DNA of 38,743 bases, taken from Flavobacteriaceae bacterium UBA6268. Lineage in GTDB: Bacteria > Bacteroidota > Bacteroidia > Flavobacteriales > Flavobacteriaceae. Below, piece by piece: positions 7,260-15,535 of the stretch (position 1 is the stretch's first letter; every line of letters starts with the position of its first letter). Below the pieces are notes generated by a model. That model searched no databases and had not been told where the DNA came from. It was given only the letters and a program-made list of their open reading frames with translations. The translations under genes were made by a program, and so were the position numbers. The stretch is from NCBI GenBank assembly GCA_002440705.1, contig DJVA01000072.1, forward strand, positions 1 through 38,743. Direction: 5' to 3'.

Positions 7260-9827
7260 ATGCGACATACCAAAGAAGAACGGTTTCAGCAACACGTCCT
7301 GTCCAAATACCAAATCTACAACAGCATTTTCATGACTTTGCCATTTGATGCCATCACAAGGACTGGGGTGCTGTTACCATTGTTTCAGGAAGTGTGCGAA
7401 AAAGGATTTGCCAATCAAAAAAATCCTTCTGAAATCGTTGCTGCTTTTTTTAAGCAATACCGAAATAGTCCCTCGCTGGAAGATCAAATAAATCTCTTGT
7501 TTCGTTTCATCCAATACATCGAACGGCAAGTGGTACTCTTCGATGCCATAGAAGAAGCAACCTTCCCCATCATCAATAACATGGACGGGCGCGGTACCCT
7601 CCGCAATGTAAAAGAAGAAGCGGTAGATAAAAACCAAAAAGAGGCCTTGAAGGATTATCTGAAACGATTCAAAGTACGAACAGTGTTAACGGCCCATCCC
7701 ACACAATTCTATCCAGGATCGGTTTTGGGCATCATCACCGATTTGGCCAAAGCCATAGAAAAAAACCAGTTGGAAACCATCAAATTGCTCTTGGCCCAAT
7801 TGGGAAAAACTCCTTTCTTCAAAAAAACAAAACCCACTCCCTATGATGAGGCGGTAAGTCTTATTTGGTATTTGGAGCACGTTTTCTACGATGCTGCCTA
7901 TGCCATTTTTGATTACATACAGAATAATATTTTTGAAGGGGAAACGCTGGACAACCAAGTAGTACACCTAGGGTTTTGGCCAGGCGGGGATCGCGACGGG
8001 AATCCTTTTGTGACCACCGAAATTACCCTGAAAGTGGCTGAACGTTTGCGGCAAACCATTTTAAAAAATTATTATAAAGACCTCCGAAAATTGCGCAGGC
8101 GCATCACCTTTAAAGGAGCCGAAGAATTGATTGTTGCACTGGAATCAAGGGTATTTGAACACCTGAATCTTCCAGGGCACACGAGTACCATCAACGCCCA
8201 GGAAATTCAGGAATGCCTCGAAGCCATTGAAACCATCTTAGTGGAAGAACACCAGTCTCTTTTTGCCGATCAGGTACAGGAACTCCTCCACAAAGTCAAA
8301 TTATTTGGACTTTACTTTGCATCTTTGGACATCCGTCAGGACTCAAGGGTCCATACCCATGTCATGGAGAGCATCGCCAACGATCATCCGGCTTTGTTCA
8401 AGACTTCGTATTCATTGCTTTCTGAAAATGAAAAAATAATAGCCTTGAGCCAGTTGGAGGGAGAACTCGATCCCAAGTCACTTTCCGACGAAATGGCACA
8501 AAAAACCCTGGCCTCCATTTATGCCATGCAGCAAATCCAAAAAAACAACGGAGAGCAAGCCTGTAATCGATACATTATTAGCAATAACGGTAGTGTGGTC
8601 AACATTTTGGAAGCATTTGCCATGATCCGACTCTGCAACTGGAAAGCACCCACCGTGGATGTTATTCCATTATTTGAAACCGTGGAAGACCTCCAAGCCG
8701 CAGCTTCGGTCATGGAAACCCTCTATTCCAATAGGGAATACCAGAAACATTTGAAGCGAAGGGGTAATAGGCAGTCCATCATGCTAGGGTTTAGCGATGG
8801 CACCAAGGATGGCGGGTACTTGATGGCCAATTGGAGTATTTTTACCGCCAAGGAGCGACTTACTGAGGTCTCCCGAAAACATGGCATTACAGCCATATTT
8901 TTTGACGGCAGGGGTGGTCCCCCAGCAAGGGGCGGTGGAAAAACCCACCAGTTTTATGCTTCCTTGGGAAACACCATCGAGCACGAAGAAGTACAGTTAA
9001 CCATACAGGGCCAGACCATCAGTTCCAATTTTGGAACGGTAGATTCCTGTCAGTACAACATCGAACAGCTTCTAAGTTCGGGAATTGCCAACGAGGTATT
9101 TAGGAGTGACGAAGGAACTCTTTCCCGTGAAGATCGGGAAACGATGACGCAATTGGCAAACATTAGTTATGAGGCGTATAAAGAGTTCAAGGGGCACCCT
9201 AAGTTTTTGCCTTATTTGGAGCAAATGAGTACCCTTAAGTATTATGCCATGACCAATATTGGAAGTAGGCCTTCCAAACGTGGAAAAAATACTGAGTTGG
9301 TATTTAGCGACCTGCGCGCCATCCCTTTTGTAGGAAGCTGGAGTCAATTAAAACAGAATGTCCCCGGTTTTTATGGGGTTGGCATTGCCATTGAATCTTT
9401 TTTGGAAAAAGGCCAATTTGACAAAGTAGTGCAACTGTACCAACATTCTACTTTTTTCCGGACACTTCTGGAAAATAGCATGATGAGCCTTACCAAATCA
9501 TATTTTCCATTAACTGCCTACATGAAAGAGGACACAGAATTTGGCGATTTTTGGAACCTCATCCATGCAGAATTTTTACGTACCAAATCCCTCTTGTTGA
9601 AGCTCTCCGGGTACCAAGAATTGATGGAAGATAGTAAAGCCATGCGCGCCTCCATTGCCGTAAGGGAAAAAATAGTGTTGCCCTTGTTAACCATCCAGCA
9701 ATATGCCCTTCGCGAAATACAGGCGTTGCGGAAAAGTGGTGGCGATCCCCAACTTATTGCGATTTATGAAAAAATGGTAACCCGATCATTATTTGGGAAC
9801 ATCAATGCTAGTAGAAATAGTGCCTGA
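7260..9827 (+). CDS. ppc: Phosphoenolpyruvate carboxylase
   Basis: This enzyme carboxylates PEP with bicarbonate to oxaloacetate, feeding the TCA cycle (EC 4.1.1.31). The product is 855 aa, near the family length of about 880. Visible active-site segments are VLTAHPTQ with catalytic H146, GFWPGGDRDGNPF at 238-250, FDGRGGPPARGGG with R551 and R557, and NIGSRPSKR. All match the E. coli enzyme in order and spacing. The ATG at 7260 gives MRHTKEERF; a second ATG at 7256 is out of frame. The enzyme is divergent in its N-terminal third. It ends in ASRNSA, where most PEP carboxylases end in RNTG. The stop codon abuts the recO stop directly. Confidence 0.93.
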   Translation: MRHTKEERFQQHVLSKYQIYNSIFMTLPFDAITRTGVLLPLFQEVCEKGFANQKNPSEIVAAFFKQYRNSPSLEDQINLLFRFIQYIERQVVLFDAIEEATFPIINNMDGRGTLRNVKEEAVDKNQKEALKDYLKRFKVRTVLTAHPTQFYPGSVLGIITDLAKAIEKNQLETIKLLLAQLGKTPFFKKTKPTPYDEAVSLIWYLEHVFYDAAYAIFDYIQNNIFEGETLDNQVVHLGFWPGGDRDGNPFVTTEITLKVAERLRQTILKNYYKDLRKLRRRITFKGAEELIVALESRVFEHLNLPGHTSTINAQEIQECLEAIETILVEEHQSLFADQVQELLHKVKLFGLYFASLDIRQDSRVHTHVMESIANDHPALFKTSYSLLSENEKIIALSQLEGELDPKSLSDEMAQKTLASIYAMQQIQKNNGEQACNRYIISNNGSVVNILEAFAMIRLCNWKAPTVDVIPLFETVEDLQAAASVMETLYSNREYQKHLKRRGNRQSIMLGFSDGTKDGGYLMANWSIFTAKERLTEVSRKHGITAIFFDGRGGPPARGGGKTHQFYASLGNTIEHEEVQLTIQGQTISSNFGTVDSCQYNIEQLLSSGIANEVFRSDEGTLSREDRETMTQLANISYEAYKEFKGHPKFLPYLEQMSTLKYYAMTNIGSRPSKRGKNTELVFSDLRAIPFVGSWSQLKQNVPGFYGVGIAIESFLEKGQFDKVVQLYQHSTFFRTLLENSMMSLTKSYFPLTAYMKEDTEFGDFWNLIHAEFLRTKSLLLKLSGYQELMEDSKAMRASIAVREKIVLPLLTIQQYALREIQALRKSGGDPQLIAIYEKMVTRSLFGNINASRNSA

Positions 9828-10544
9828 TCAATAAAACAACTGTTGCACTACCGGCAACGATTTGGGAGTCTTGAAACCATGTAGGTGAAGTTGGTAGTAT
9901 TTGAGGAGCGCCTCTAAAGTATGCAATCGAACCGGTTTTGCTATTTTGAGGACAGGCAACGTTTCTTGGGTTTCCCGATGCAATAAAAAAAGGGCCTGTG
10001 ATACTTCACCTGTTTCACAAAAGTCCCCATGGGGTTGCTGCTGAAAAATCCCCTCCAAGAGGTTGAAATAAGGGGCTTCATTAGAAAAATCGGGATAGAA
10101 GCCAAGGTATTCGGAAAGTTTCAACAAAAAGAAATTAGGAAAGTGGGTGGCATGCTGTGCTGCATCCAATTGGTACAAAACCTTTTCCAGAAATTGAAAT
10201 AGCGGGACGTTTGCAGCTTCCTCTCTTATCGAATATTTCAATACTTCAGCAACAAACAGCAAAACGGCAGTTTTCACCACGTTGGTATGTAGGGTTTGGT
10301 AAGGCTTTAAAACCTTGGCTTCCTGCATACGTTCCAAGGTCCCCTTATCTTTGTGGAATGCCTCAAGTTGTAGCAGGGTAAGAGGTTGGAACAATGAAGG
10401 GCGGAGTTTTCCCTTTCTGGACTTCAAAACCCCTCGAAGCAGGTAGGTCTTTAGCCCGTATTGCTCGGTAAAACAAGTAACAATAAGATCGGCTTCTGCG
10501 TATTTAACGGTAGCAATAACAAATGCCCGAGTAGAAACTAGCAT
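9828..10544 (-). CDS. recO: DNA repair and recombination mediator RecO
   Basis: RecO works with RecR (and RecF) to load RecA onto SSB-coated single-stranded DNA and anneals complementary strands. The product is 238 aa, the usual length. The N-terminal OB-fold is clear (residues 1-80: STRAFVIATVKYAEADLIVTCFTEQYGLKTYLLRGVLKSRKG). It is followed by the helical RecO C-terminal region with FFLLKLSEYLGFYPDFS. The zinc-binding Cys set of some RecO proteins is absent; only one Cys, in DFCETGE, is in that area. The ATG begins one base after the stop of the upstream porZ gene, so the two are surely co-transcribed and probably translationally coupled. Confidence 0.9.
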   Translation of the reverse strand: MLVSTRAFVIATVKYAEADLIVTCFTEQYGLKTYLLRGVLKSRKGKLRPSLFQPLTLLQLEAFHKDKGTLERMQEAKVLKPYQTLHTNVVKTAVLLFVAEVLKYSIREEAANVPLFQFLEKVLYQLDAAQHATHFPNFFLLKLSEYLGFYPDFSNEAPYFNLLEGIFQQQPHGDFCETGEVSQALFLLHRETQETLPVLKIAKPVRLHTLEALLKYYQLHLHGFKTPKSLPVVQQLFY

Positions 10545-10545
10545 C

Positions 10546-12828
10546 TTATCGAACTACCATGATTTTGGTGACTTTGGTCTCCAGATAATCGGCCGACGTA
10601 ATCAGTACCATATATACCCCAGAAGCTACTTTGTACTTTCCAAAGGCTTTGGTGTCCCACAAAACACTGCCTCCTTGGCTGGTGGTTTCAAAAACCAAAT
10701 TGCCTTCAATGTCGGTTATCTTTACATTGGCATTGGAAGTAAGGCCGTCGATGGTTACATTTCCTGTAAATCCGGGCCGAACCGGATTCGGGAAAGCATA
10801 AACTCCATCCAAGTTATCCCGTGGGGCTGTTGCAGTTCCTTCATACGCTACCAATCCATTCACTGTGGCAAAATACACCCGCCCGGTCAAATCATCGATG
10901 GCAACGTCCTGCACATTATTGGACGGTAATGGAGAATTGTCTTTGGTAAAGCGCAGAAGCGTTTCCTGTCCATTGGATGAAACATAAAACACTCCCGAGG
11001 TAGCGGTAGCAATCCATTTATTGTTGGATCCGTCCACCTCGATATCGGTTATGGTCTGTTGGTAGAGCAACTCCTGCGGTACACCGTCTTCCAGGATGAT
11101 AATTTGTTGCGATTCGACATTGGACGACGGATCAAAAAAAGCTCCCGCACTGAACAATACCCTTAATCCTTTTCGGGTACCAATCCAAAGCCTATTGGAA
11201 GCATCAAAAGCCAACGCTCTAACATCGACGGAAGGCAGACCGCCCTGCCCTTCTCCTTCCGATATTTTACCGAAGGCCCCCGTAGTAGGATTGTAACCAA
11301 AAAGACCATTTTCTGCAGATCCAAAAAAAACAAAGCCCTCCCTGCTGATGGCCAATTTATTTAGGGCCAACTCACTGGAATTGTCAAGAATGTTAGAAAT
11401 ATCTATACGCTGAAACTGTCCAGTAGGACTCAATTTGATCAATCCTTTGTCAATCCTAGACTGGGTAAACCATAGATTGTTTTCCCGATCGAATGCAGCG
11501 CCAAATATACGTACCCTCGCATTTTCCCCATTGTTTAGGATGGCGTCTTCCAGTGGGCTATTGTCTTGATTGTAGAGGATTTCAGGTACTTGATCCACCA
11601 CTTTCAACAAACCTTGTTGGAATGAAGAAAAATATACCTCTTCAGGGTTTAGGGGATTGATTTTGATGTGGACCAAATCGCTGGCTCCCAACAACTCTGA
11701 AGCCTCCAAGTTGGTCCAGGTTTCATCTTGTAAATTGCTGATTCCCCTAAAATTCAAAGGAAAGGGATTGTAAGTTACCGTAATGTCCCCAAAGGCCACC
11801 CATAATTGCCCTGAGGAAACATCAAGAGCAAAGGGGCTATTCAATATAGGGCCATCGGGCAGTATTTGTTGGTAAGAACTAGAGCCAAAAGGGACTACAA
11901 GAAGCCCTTGACCGCTGGTCCCCAGATAAAAATTGCTATCAAGTACCAGCCCTGTCCGTAGTGTGTATTCCAACCCTGCCAAACCATTTACTGAAGCTAC
12001 CAAGGAAAAGCCCTCTGAATACGCATGGCTAGATTTCTCTGTGGTTATTGCGAGCAATCCGTCACTAAAATTAAAAGCTACCACATTACTTGAATACGTG
12101 GCCACCAAAGTTGGATTGAAAGGCGCAAAACGATAGACCTTGTTATCATTTCTAGCATAGTAGATCTCATCACCAAGTGCCTGGATGTGCTGAACATTTC
12201 CTCCCGCTACCGGTTCCCACTCTTCATAATTGATTAGGTTTTCATTATCGACAAGGGCTCTTTTTATGCCTTCCTGAGAGGAAGAAGCGTAGAGGTATGG
12301 AGCAAGAACAGTAGTTTCAGTTATGTTGATCTGTGCCCCCAAATCCCCGATGAAGTAGGTGTCCCCAAATTCCAAATTGGCAATATCGTATACAGAAATC
12401 CCGTATTGGGTTGCAATGTAAAGCACCCCTTCGTATTCGTTAAAATGATTGATTCTCTTGGTCGTAGGCGGAATGGTGGGCTTTTCAAAAATATCCACTA
12501 CTTTAAGCACATCATCCTCACCATCAATGACCACATCGATTAGTCCGTTTTCATACCCAATGAACAGGGCGCCATAGAGTTCACTATAATATATGGTAGA
12601 AATGAATTCCCCAGAAAGCCCATTGATTGTTGTAAGGGTTTTAATCTCTTGGGTTGTGCGGTCCAGGATGAAGACCGCATTTTCTGCACCTACAAAAATC
12701 TTATCATTCCCTTGGGAGATCGATTTAACTGAAACATAAGAGAAGAATCCCTTCCATTGGTCTTCATAATTTTGGGAAAAAGAATTTCCCACAATCAAAA
12801 GGACCATGATAACAATCCATTTTTTCAT
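10546..12828 (-). CDS. porZ: PorZ-like T9SS beta-propeller protein with C-terminal sorting tail
   Basis: The product is 760 aa from the ATG at 12828, which gives a clean signal peptide (MKKWIVIMVLLIVGNSFSQ). The open frame extends 13 codons upstream but without signal-peptide logic. After DQWKGFFSYVSVKSISQG come repeated propeller blades of the two-component-regulator type (for example VFFGSAENGLFGYN, LWIGTRKGLRVLF, VYFATVNGLVAYEG), enough for two propellers. Residues 678-760 form a T9SS type A sorting domain (AFPNPVRPGF ... GVYMVLITSADY ... KIMVVR). This order matches PorZ, the cell-surface part of the type IX secretion attachment complex, which in Porphyromonas binds A-LPS and presents it to the PorU sortase. 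A generic propeller sensor is the alternative. It has no histidine kinase part. Operon with recO. Confidence 0.82.
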   Translation of the reverse strand: MKKWIVIMVLLIVGNSFSQNYEDQWKGFFSYVSVKSISQGNDKIFVGAENAVFILDRTTQEIKTLTTINGLSGEFISTIYYSELYGALFIGYENGLIDVVIDGEDDVLKVVDIFEKPTIPPTTKRINHFNEYEGVLYIATQYGISVYDIANLEFGDTYFIGDLGAQINITETTVLAPYLYASSSQEGIKRALVDNENLINYEEWEPVAGGNVQHIQALGDEIYYARNDNKVYRFAPFNPTLVATYSSNVVAFNFSDGLLAITTEKSSHAYSEGFSLVASVNGLAGLEYTLRTGLVLDSNFYLGTSGQGLLVVPFGSSSYQQILPDGPILNSPFALDVSSGQLWVAFGDITVTYNPFPLNFRGISNLQDETWTNLEASELLGASDLVHIKINPLNPEEVYFSSFQQGLLKVVDQVPEILYNQDNSPLEDAILNNGENARVRIFGAAFDRENNLWFTQSRIDKGLIKLSPTGQFQRIDISNILDNSSELALNKLAISREGFVFFGSAENGLFGYNPTTGAFGKISEGEGQGGLPSVDVRALAFDASNRLWIGTRKGLRVLFSAGAFFDPSSNVESQQIIILEDGVPQELLYQQTITDIEVDGSNNKWIATATSGVFYVSSNGQETLLRFTKDNSPLPSNNVQDVAIDDLTGRVYFATVNGLVAYEGTATAPRDNLDGVYAFPNPVRPGFTGNVTIDGLTSNANVKITDIEGNLVFETTSQGGSVLWDTKAFGKYKVASGVYMVLITSADYLETKVTKIMVVR

Positions 12829-12995
12829 GAGGTGAAACAACATCTGATAAGCATTACAACACGGCAAATTACTATTTATTGCGAAAATACATTAAAAATA
12901 CGCATCATTGCGATTCCTATCCAATGCCATTCATTCTGAAAATAATCCCGAAAGCTATGCATCCCCAAACCTGTGGCTTAAATGAGCAAAAATGC

Positions 12996-13023
12996 AAAGC
13001 CCGCATTTTTGGTTGCGGGCTTT
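12996..13023 (-). terminator. Rho-independent terminator of gdhA
   Basis: A 10-bp perfect stem, AAAGCCCGCA (12996-13005) with TGCGGGCTTT (13014-13023), has an 8-nt loop. On the minus strand it is followed by GCATTTTTGC, a short T-tract. It lies about 50 nt beyond the gdhA stop. Confidence 0.75.
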
Positions 13024-13073
13024 AACACATAGGCCATCCCTATTATTAGAGGATAACCATATACATTCAAAAA

Positions 13074-14417
13074 TTAGACGACCCCTTGGGCCAACATGGC
13101 TTCAGCGACTTTAACAAAGCCTGCAATGTTAGCACCTTTCACATAATCGACATAACCATCGCCCTCTTTTCCATATTTCACACAGGCAGCATGGATGTTG
13201 TTCATGATTTCATGCAAGCGATCATCTACTTCTGCCCTAGTCCAGCTCAACCGCAAGGAATTCTGTGACATTTCGAGTCCAGAGGTTGCCACACCACCAG
13301 CATTGGAAGCCTTGCCTGGAGAGAAAAGGATTTTGGCTTTTTGGAAAGCCGTAATGGCTTCTGGAGTACAAGGCATATTGGCCCCCTCGGCCACACAAAT
13401 ACAGCCATTGGACAACAACATCTTTGCTTCCGCTTCGTTGAGTTCATTTTGGGTGGCACAGGGCAGGGCAATGTCGCAGGGTACTTCCCATGGACGTTTT
13501 CCTTCTACATAAGTTGCTGAAGGATATTTCGCAACATATTCCTTGATACGCCCACGTTTTTCATTTTTGAGTTCCATTACGAAGGCCAATTTTTCTTCAT
13601 TGATGCCTTCTTTATCATGAATGTATCCAGCCGAATCGGAGAGGGTAACCACCTTAGCCCCCAATTGCATGGCTTTTTCGGCCGCAAATTGGGCCACATT
13701 ACCAGATCCTGAAACCACAACCGTTTTGCCAGTAAAGCTTTCTCCTCGGGTTTCAAGCATGTTCTTTGCAAAGTACACGTCCCCATACCCAGTTGCTTCC
13801 GGGCGGATGAGGGAACCTCCATAGCTCAATCCTTTTCCGGTAAGGACTCCTGTAAACTCGTTTCTTAGTCGCTTGTACTGTCCAAATAAGAACCCTATTT
13901 CCCTACCTCCAACACCTATATCCCCAGCAGGCACATCGGTATTGGCTCCAATGTGGCGGGAAAGTTCTGTCATGAAGCTTTGGCAAAACCGCATCACCTC
14001 GGCATCGCTTTTTCCTTTGGGGTCGAAATCACTTCCCCCTTTACCTCCTCCCATAGGAAGGGTAGTCAGACTATTTTTAAAAACCTGTTCAAACCCCAAA
14101 AACTTTAGGATGCTCAAGTTTACGGTGGGATGGAACCGAAGGCCTCCTTTGTAAGGCCCTATAGCCGAGTTGAATTCGACGCGGTAACCCCGATTTACTT
14201 GCACCTTCCCTTGGTCGTCGGTCCAAGGTACTCGAAAAATAAGGGTACGCTCGGGCTCGATCATGCGCTCCAAAAGCATCTTACCTTGGTATTTCTCGTT
14301 AGCTTCAATAAAAGGAATTACGGTTTCGGCAACTTCGGTAACTGCCTGAATGAACTCAGGCTCATTGGGATTCATTTCGCTTGCTTTGGAAATGAAATCT
14401 TGAATACTTTGCTTCAC
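13074..14417 (-). CDS. gdhA: NADP-type glutamate dehydrogenase
   Basis: This enzyme reductively aminates 2-oxoglutarate to glutamate (EC 1.4.1.4 type), the low-affinity ammonium assimilation route. The product is 447 aa, the same length as E. coli GdhA. Seen are the substrate site GPYKGGLRFHP (88-97), the catalytic segment PMGGGKGGSDFDP with K126, the Rossmann motif VVVSGSGNVAQFAAEKA, and the C-terminal NAGGVATSGLEMSQNSLRLSW. The small hexameric subunit class and this length favour NADPH. Two -7-like boxes and a 12-bp palindrome lie upstream, so transcription is probably regulated. A divergent outer-membrane protein gene shares the upstream region. Confidence 0.95.
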   Translation of the reverse strand: MKQSIQDFISKASEMNPNEPEFIQAVTEVAETVIPFIEANEKYQGKMLLERMIEPERTLIFRVPWTDDQGKVQVNRGYRVEFNSAIGPYKGGLRFHPTVNLSILKFLGFEQVFKNSLTTLPMGGGKGGSDFDPKGKSDAEVMRFCQSFMTELSRHIGANTDVPAGDIGVGGREIGFLFGQYKRLRNEFTGVLTGKGLSYGGSLIRPEATGYGDVYFAKNMLETRGESFTGKTVVVSGSGNVAQFAAEKAMQLGAKVVTLSDSAGYIHDKEGINEEKLAFVMELKNEKRGRIKEYVAKYPSATYVEGKRPWEVPCDIALPCATQNELNEAEAKMLLSNGCICVAEGANMPCTPEAITAFQKAKILFSPGKASNAGGVATSGLEMSQNSLRLSWTRAEVDDRLHEIMNNIHAACVKYGKEGDGYVDYVKGANIAGFVKVAEAMLAQGVV

Positions 14418-14491
14418 AGGTGAAATTTTTGATTTAACAACAAATTGATGAAAGAATGCTAATTTGATAAAATAAGCTCCAAAAAGGCTTT

Positions 14492-14499
14492 CAAAATTA
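14492..14499 (-). promoter_or_regulatory. Putative -7 element of gdhA (proximal)
   Basis: On the minus strand this reads TAATTTTG, a full TAnnTTTG match, 74 nt before the gdhA ATG. The -33 region of this promoter would fall on the palindrome at 14515-14526. A second full match, TATATTTG, occurs at 14538-14545 on the minus strand. Which one is used cannot be told from sequence. Confidence 0.4.
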
Positions 14500-14514
14500 C
14501 AATTTATTCATTCT

Positions 14515-14526
14515 GAAAACGTTTTC
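14515..14526. promoter_or_regulatory. Palindromic operator candidate GAAAACGTTTTC in gdhA promoter
   Basis: This is a perfect 12-bp palindrome with a central CG, the type bound by LacI/GalR-family dimers. The same core occurs, extended to 14 bp, at 24272-24285. It lies at the -33 position for the proximal -7 box (14492-14499), and just downstream of the expected start for the distal box (14538-14545). Either arrangement suits repression of gdhA, though activation is not excluded. Confidence 0.5.
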
Positions 14527-14606
14527 GTAACTAATGGCAAATATACGTCATCTGCCCAAAATGGGGTACACATTTTAATTGAAATACGCTAATTCATTGC
14601 AATAAA

Positions 14607-14637
14607 TTTCTCTGTTAGATATGTTTTTATATATTTG
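14607..14637 (+). promoter_or_regulatory. Putative promoter of the outer-membrane protein gene
   Basis: TTTC (14607-14610), a 19-bp spacer, then TATATTTG (14630-14637), a full -7 match. The expected start of transcription is about 20 nt before the ATG at 14666. Confidence 0.5.
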
Positions 14638-14665
14638 TTACGTCTCAATCTAAACCGAATATCCA

Positions 14666-15466
14666 ATGAATACCAGATTATTGCTAATGGTATTTTTATT
14701 TTTTGCTCTTGTAGGGCAAAAAGTTCACAGCCAATTTGGCTTCTCTCATGAGATAGGTGTAATTACCGGTCCTGTTGCATTTTATTCCGATTATGGGCAA
14801 CGATACGATTTTGAAACCAATATTGGAAATGTGGGTTGGGGCGTTGGCATTATACATTACCTCAACTTTTCTTACCGTGCCGATTGTAACTGTTATACAA
14901 GGGATACCTACTTCAACGACCATTTTAAGATTCGTAGTGAAATTGACTATCACAAAACCAATTTCGACCACCTTGGCGAGTGGGTAGACCCCGATAAAAC
15001 TTCCATTATTGCAGAACAATTACGCGCCATGAAGGGCTCCACTTCGGTTTTTGATATAGGTGCCCAATTAGAATTCTTTCCATTGAGTATCCGGGATTTT
15101 GCTGCAGGTGCTTACAAAATAGCTCCTTTTGGGAGTTTTGGGGTACACTGGGTTAGTTTTGACCCAGAAGTCTATAGCCAACTTGGCCCCCTCAACACTC
15201 CCATTACAACCCCTCCTAAATATTACAATGCTTTCCAACAGGAAGGCGACTCTACTTGGAGTATTGTAATGAGTGCCGGTATACGATACAAATTGACTAC
15301 CCTAAGTGACCTAATGCTGGATGCCCGTTGGCAGTATTATTTCTCCAACTGGGTAGATGGGCTCAACCCGCAAGAAGAATACAACGGCGGGATTCCCGTT
15401 CCGGAAAATAAAGCGAATGACTGGATTTTCTGGTTGAACATAGGGTACATTTACTATTTGGATTAA
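14666..15466 (+). CDS. Outer-membrane beta-barrel protein, function unknown
   Basis: The product is 266 aa with a signal peptide (MNTRLLLMVFLFFALVGQKVHS), then FGFSHEIGVITGPVAFYSDYGQR. Strands rich in alternating aromatic and small residues follow, ending in WIFWLNIGYIYYLD, a typical barrel closing strand. An extracellular-type loop holds CNCY. It resembles a flavobacterial family I recall under the name THC0290_0291. Members of it are sometimes mislabelled glutamate dehydrogenase, perhaps because of the neighbouring gdhA. Nothing enzymatic is seen here. It is divergent from gdhA with its own promoter and has a strong shared terminator at its end. Confidence 0.7.
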   Translation: MNTRLLLMVFLFFALVGQKVHSQFGFSHEIGVITGPVAFYSDYGQRYDFETNIGNVGWGVGIIHYLNFSYRADCNCYTRDTYFNDHFKIRSEIDYHKTNFDHLGEWVDPDKTSIIAEQLRAMKGSTSVFDIGAQLEFFPLSIRDFAAGAYKIAPFGSFGVHWVSFDPEVYSQLGPLNTPITTPPKYYNAFQQEGDSTWSIVMSAGIRYKLTTLSDLMLDARWQYYFSNWVDGLNPQEEYNGGIPVPENKANDWIFWLNIGYIYYLD

Positions 15467-15492
15467 TCCCCCGTCAAATATTTAAGAATTAT

Positions 15493-15525
15493 GGGGCGGC
15501 CCGAAGGCCGCCCCACACTTTTTTG
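15493..15525 (+). terminator. GC-rich rho-independent terminator
   Basis: GGGGCGGCC (15493-15501), a CGAA tetraloop, and GGCCGCCCC (15506-15514) form a perfect 9-bp GC stem, followed by ACAC and a run of six T. It ends the outer-membrane protein gene. The gene at 15536 converges on it, so it may act in both directions. Confidence 0.85.
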
Positions 15526-15535
15526 TTAAGCCCTT

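Noticed and set aside
14666..15466. Glutamate dehydrogenase label for the gene beside gdhA
   Set aside because: The protein is a signal-peptide outer-membrane barrel with no Rossmann or glutamate-binding motif.
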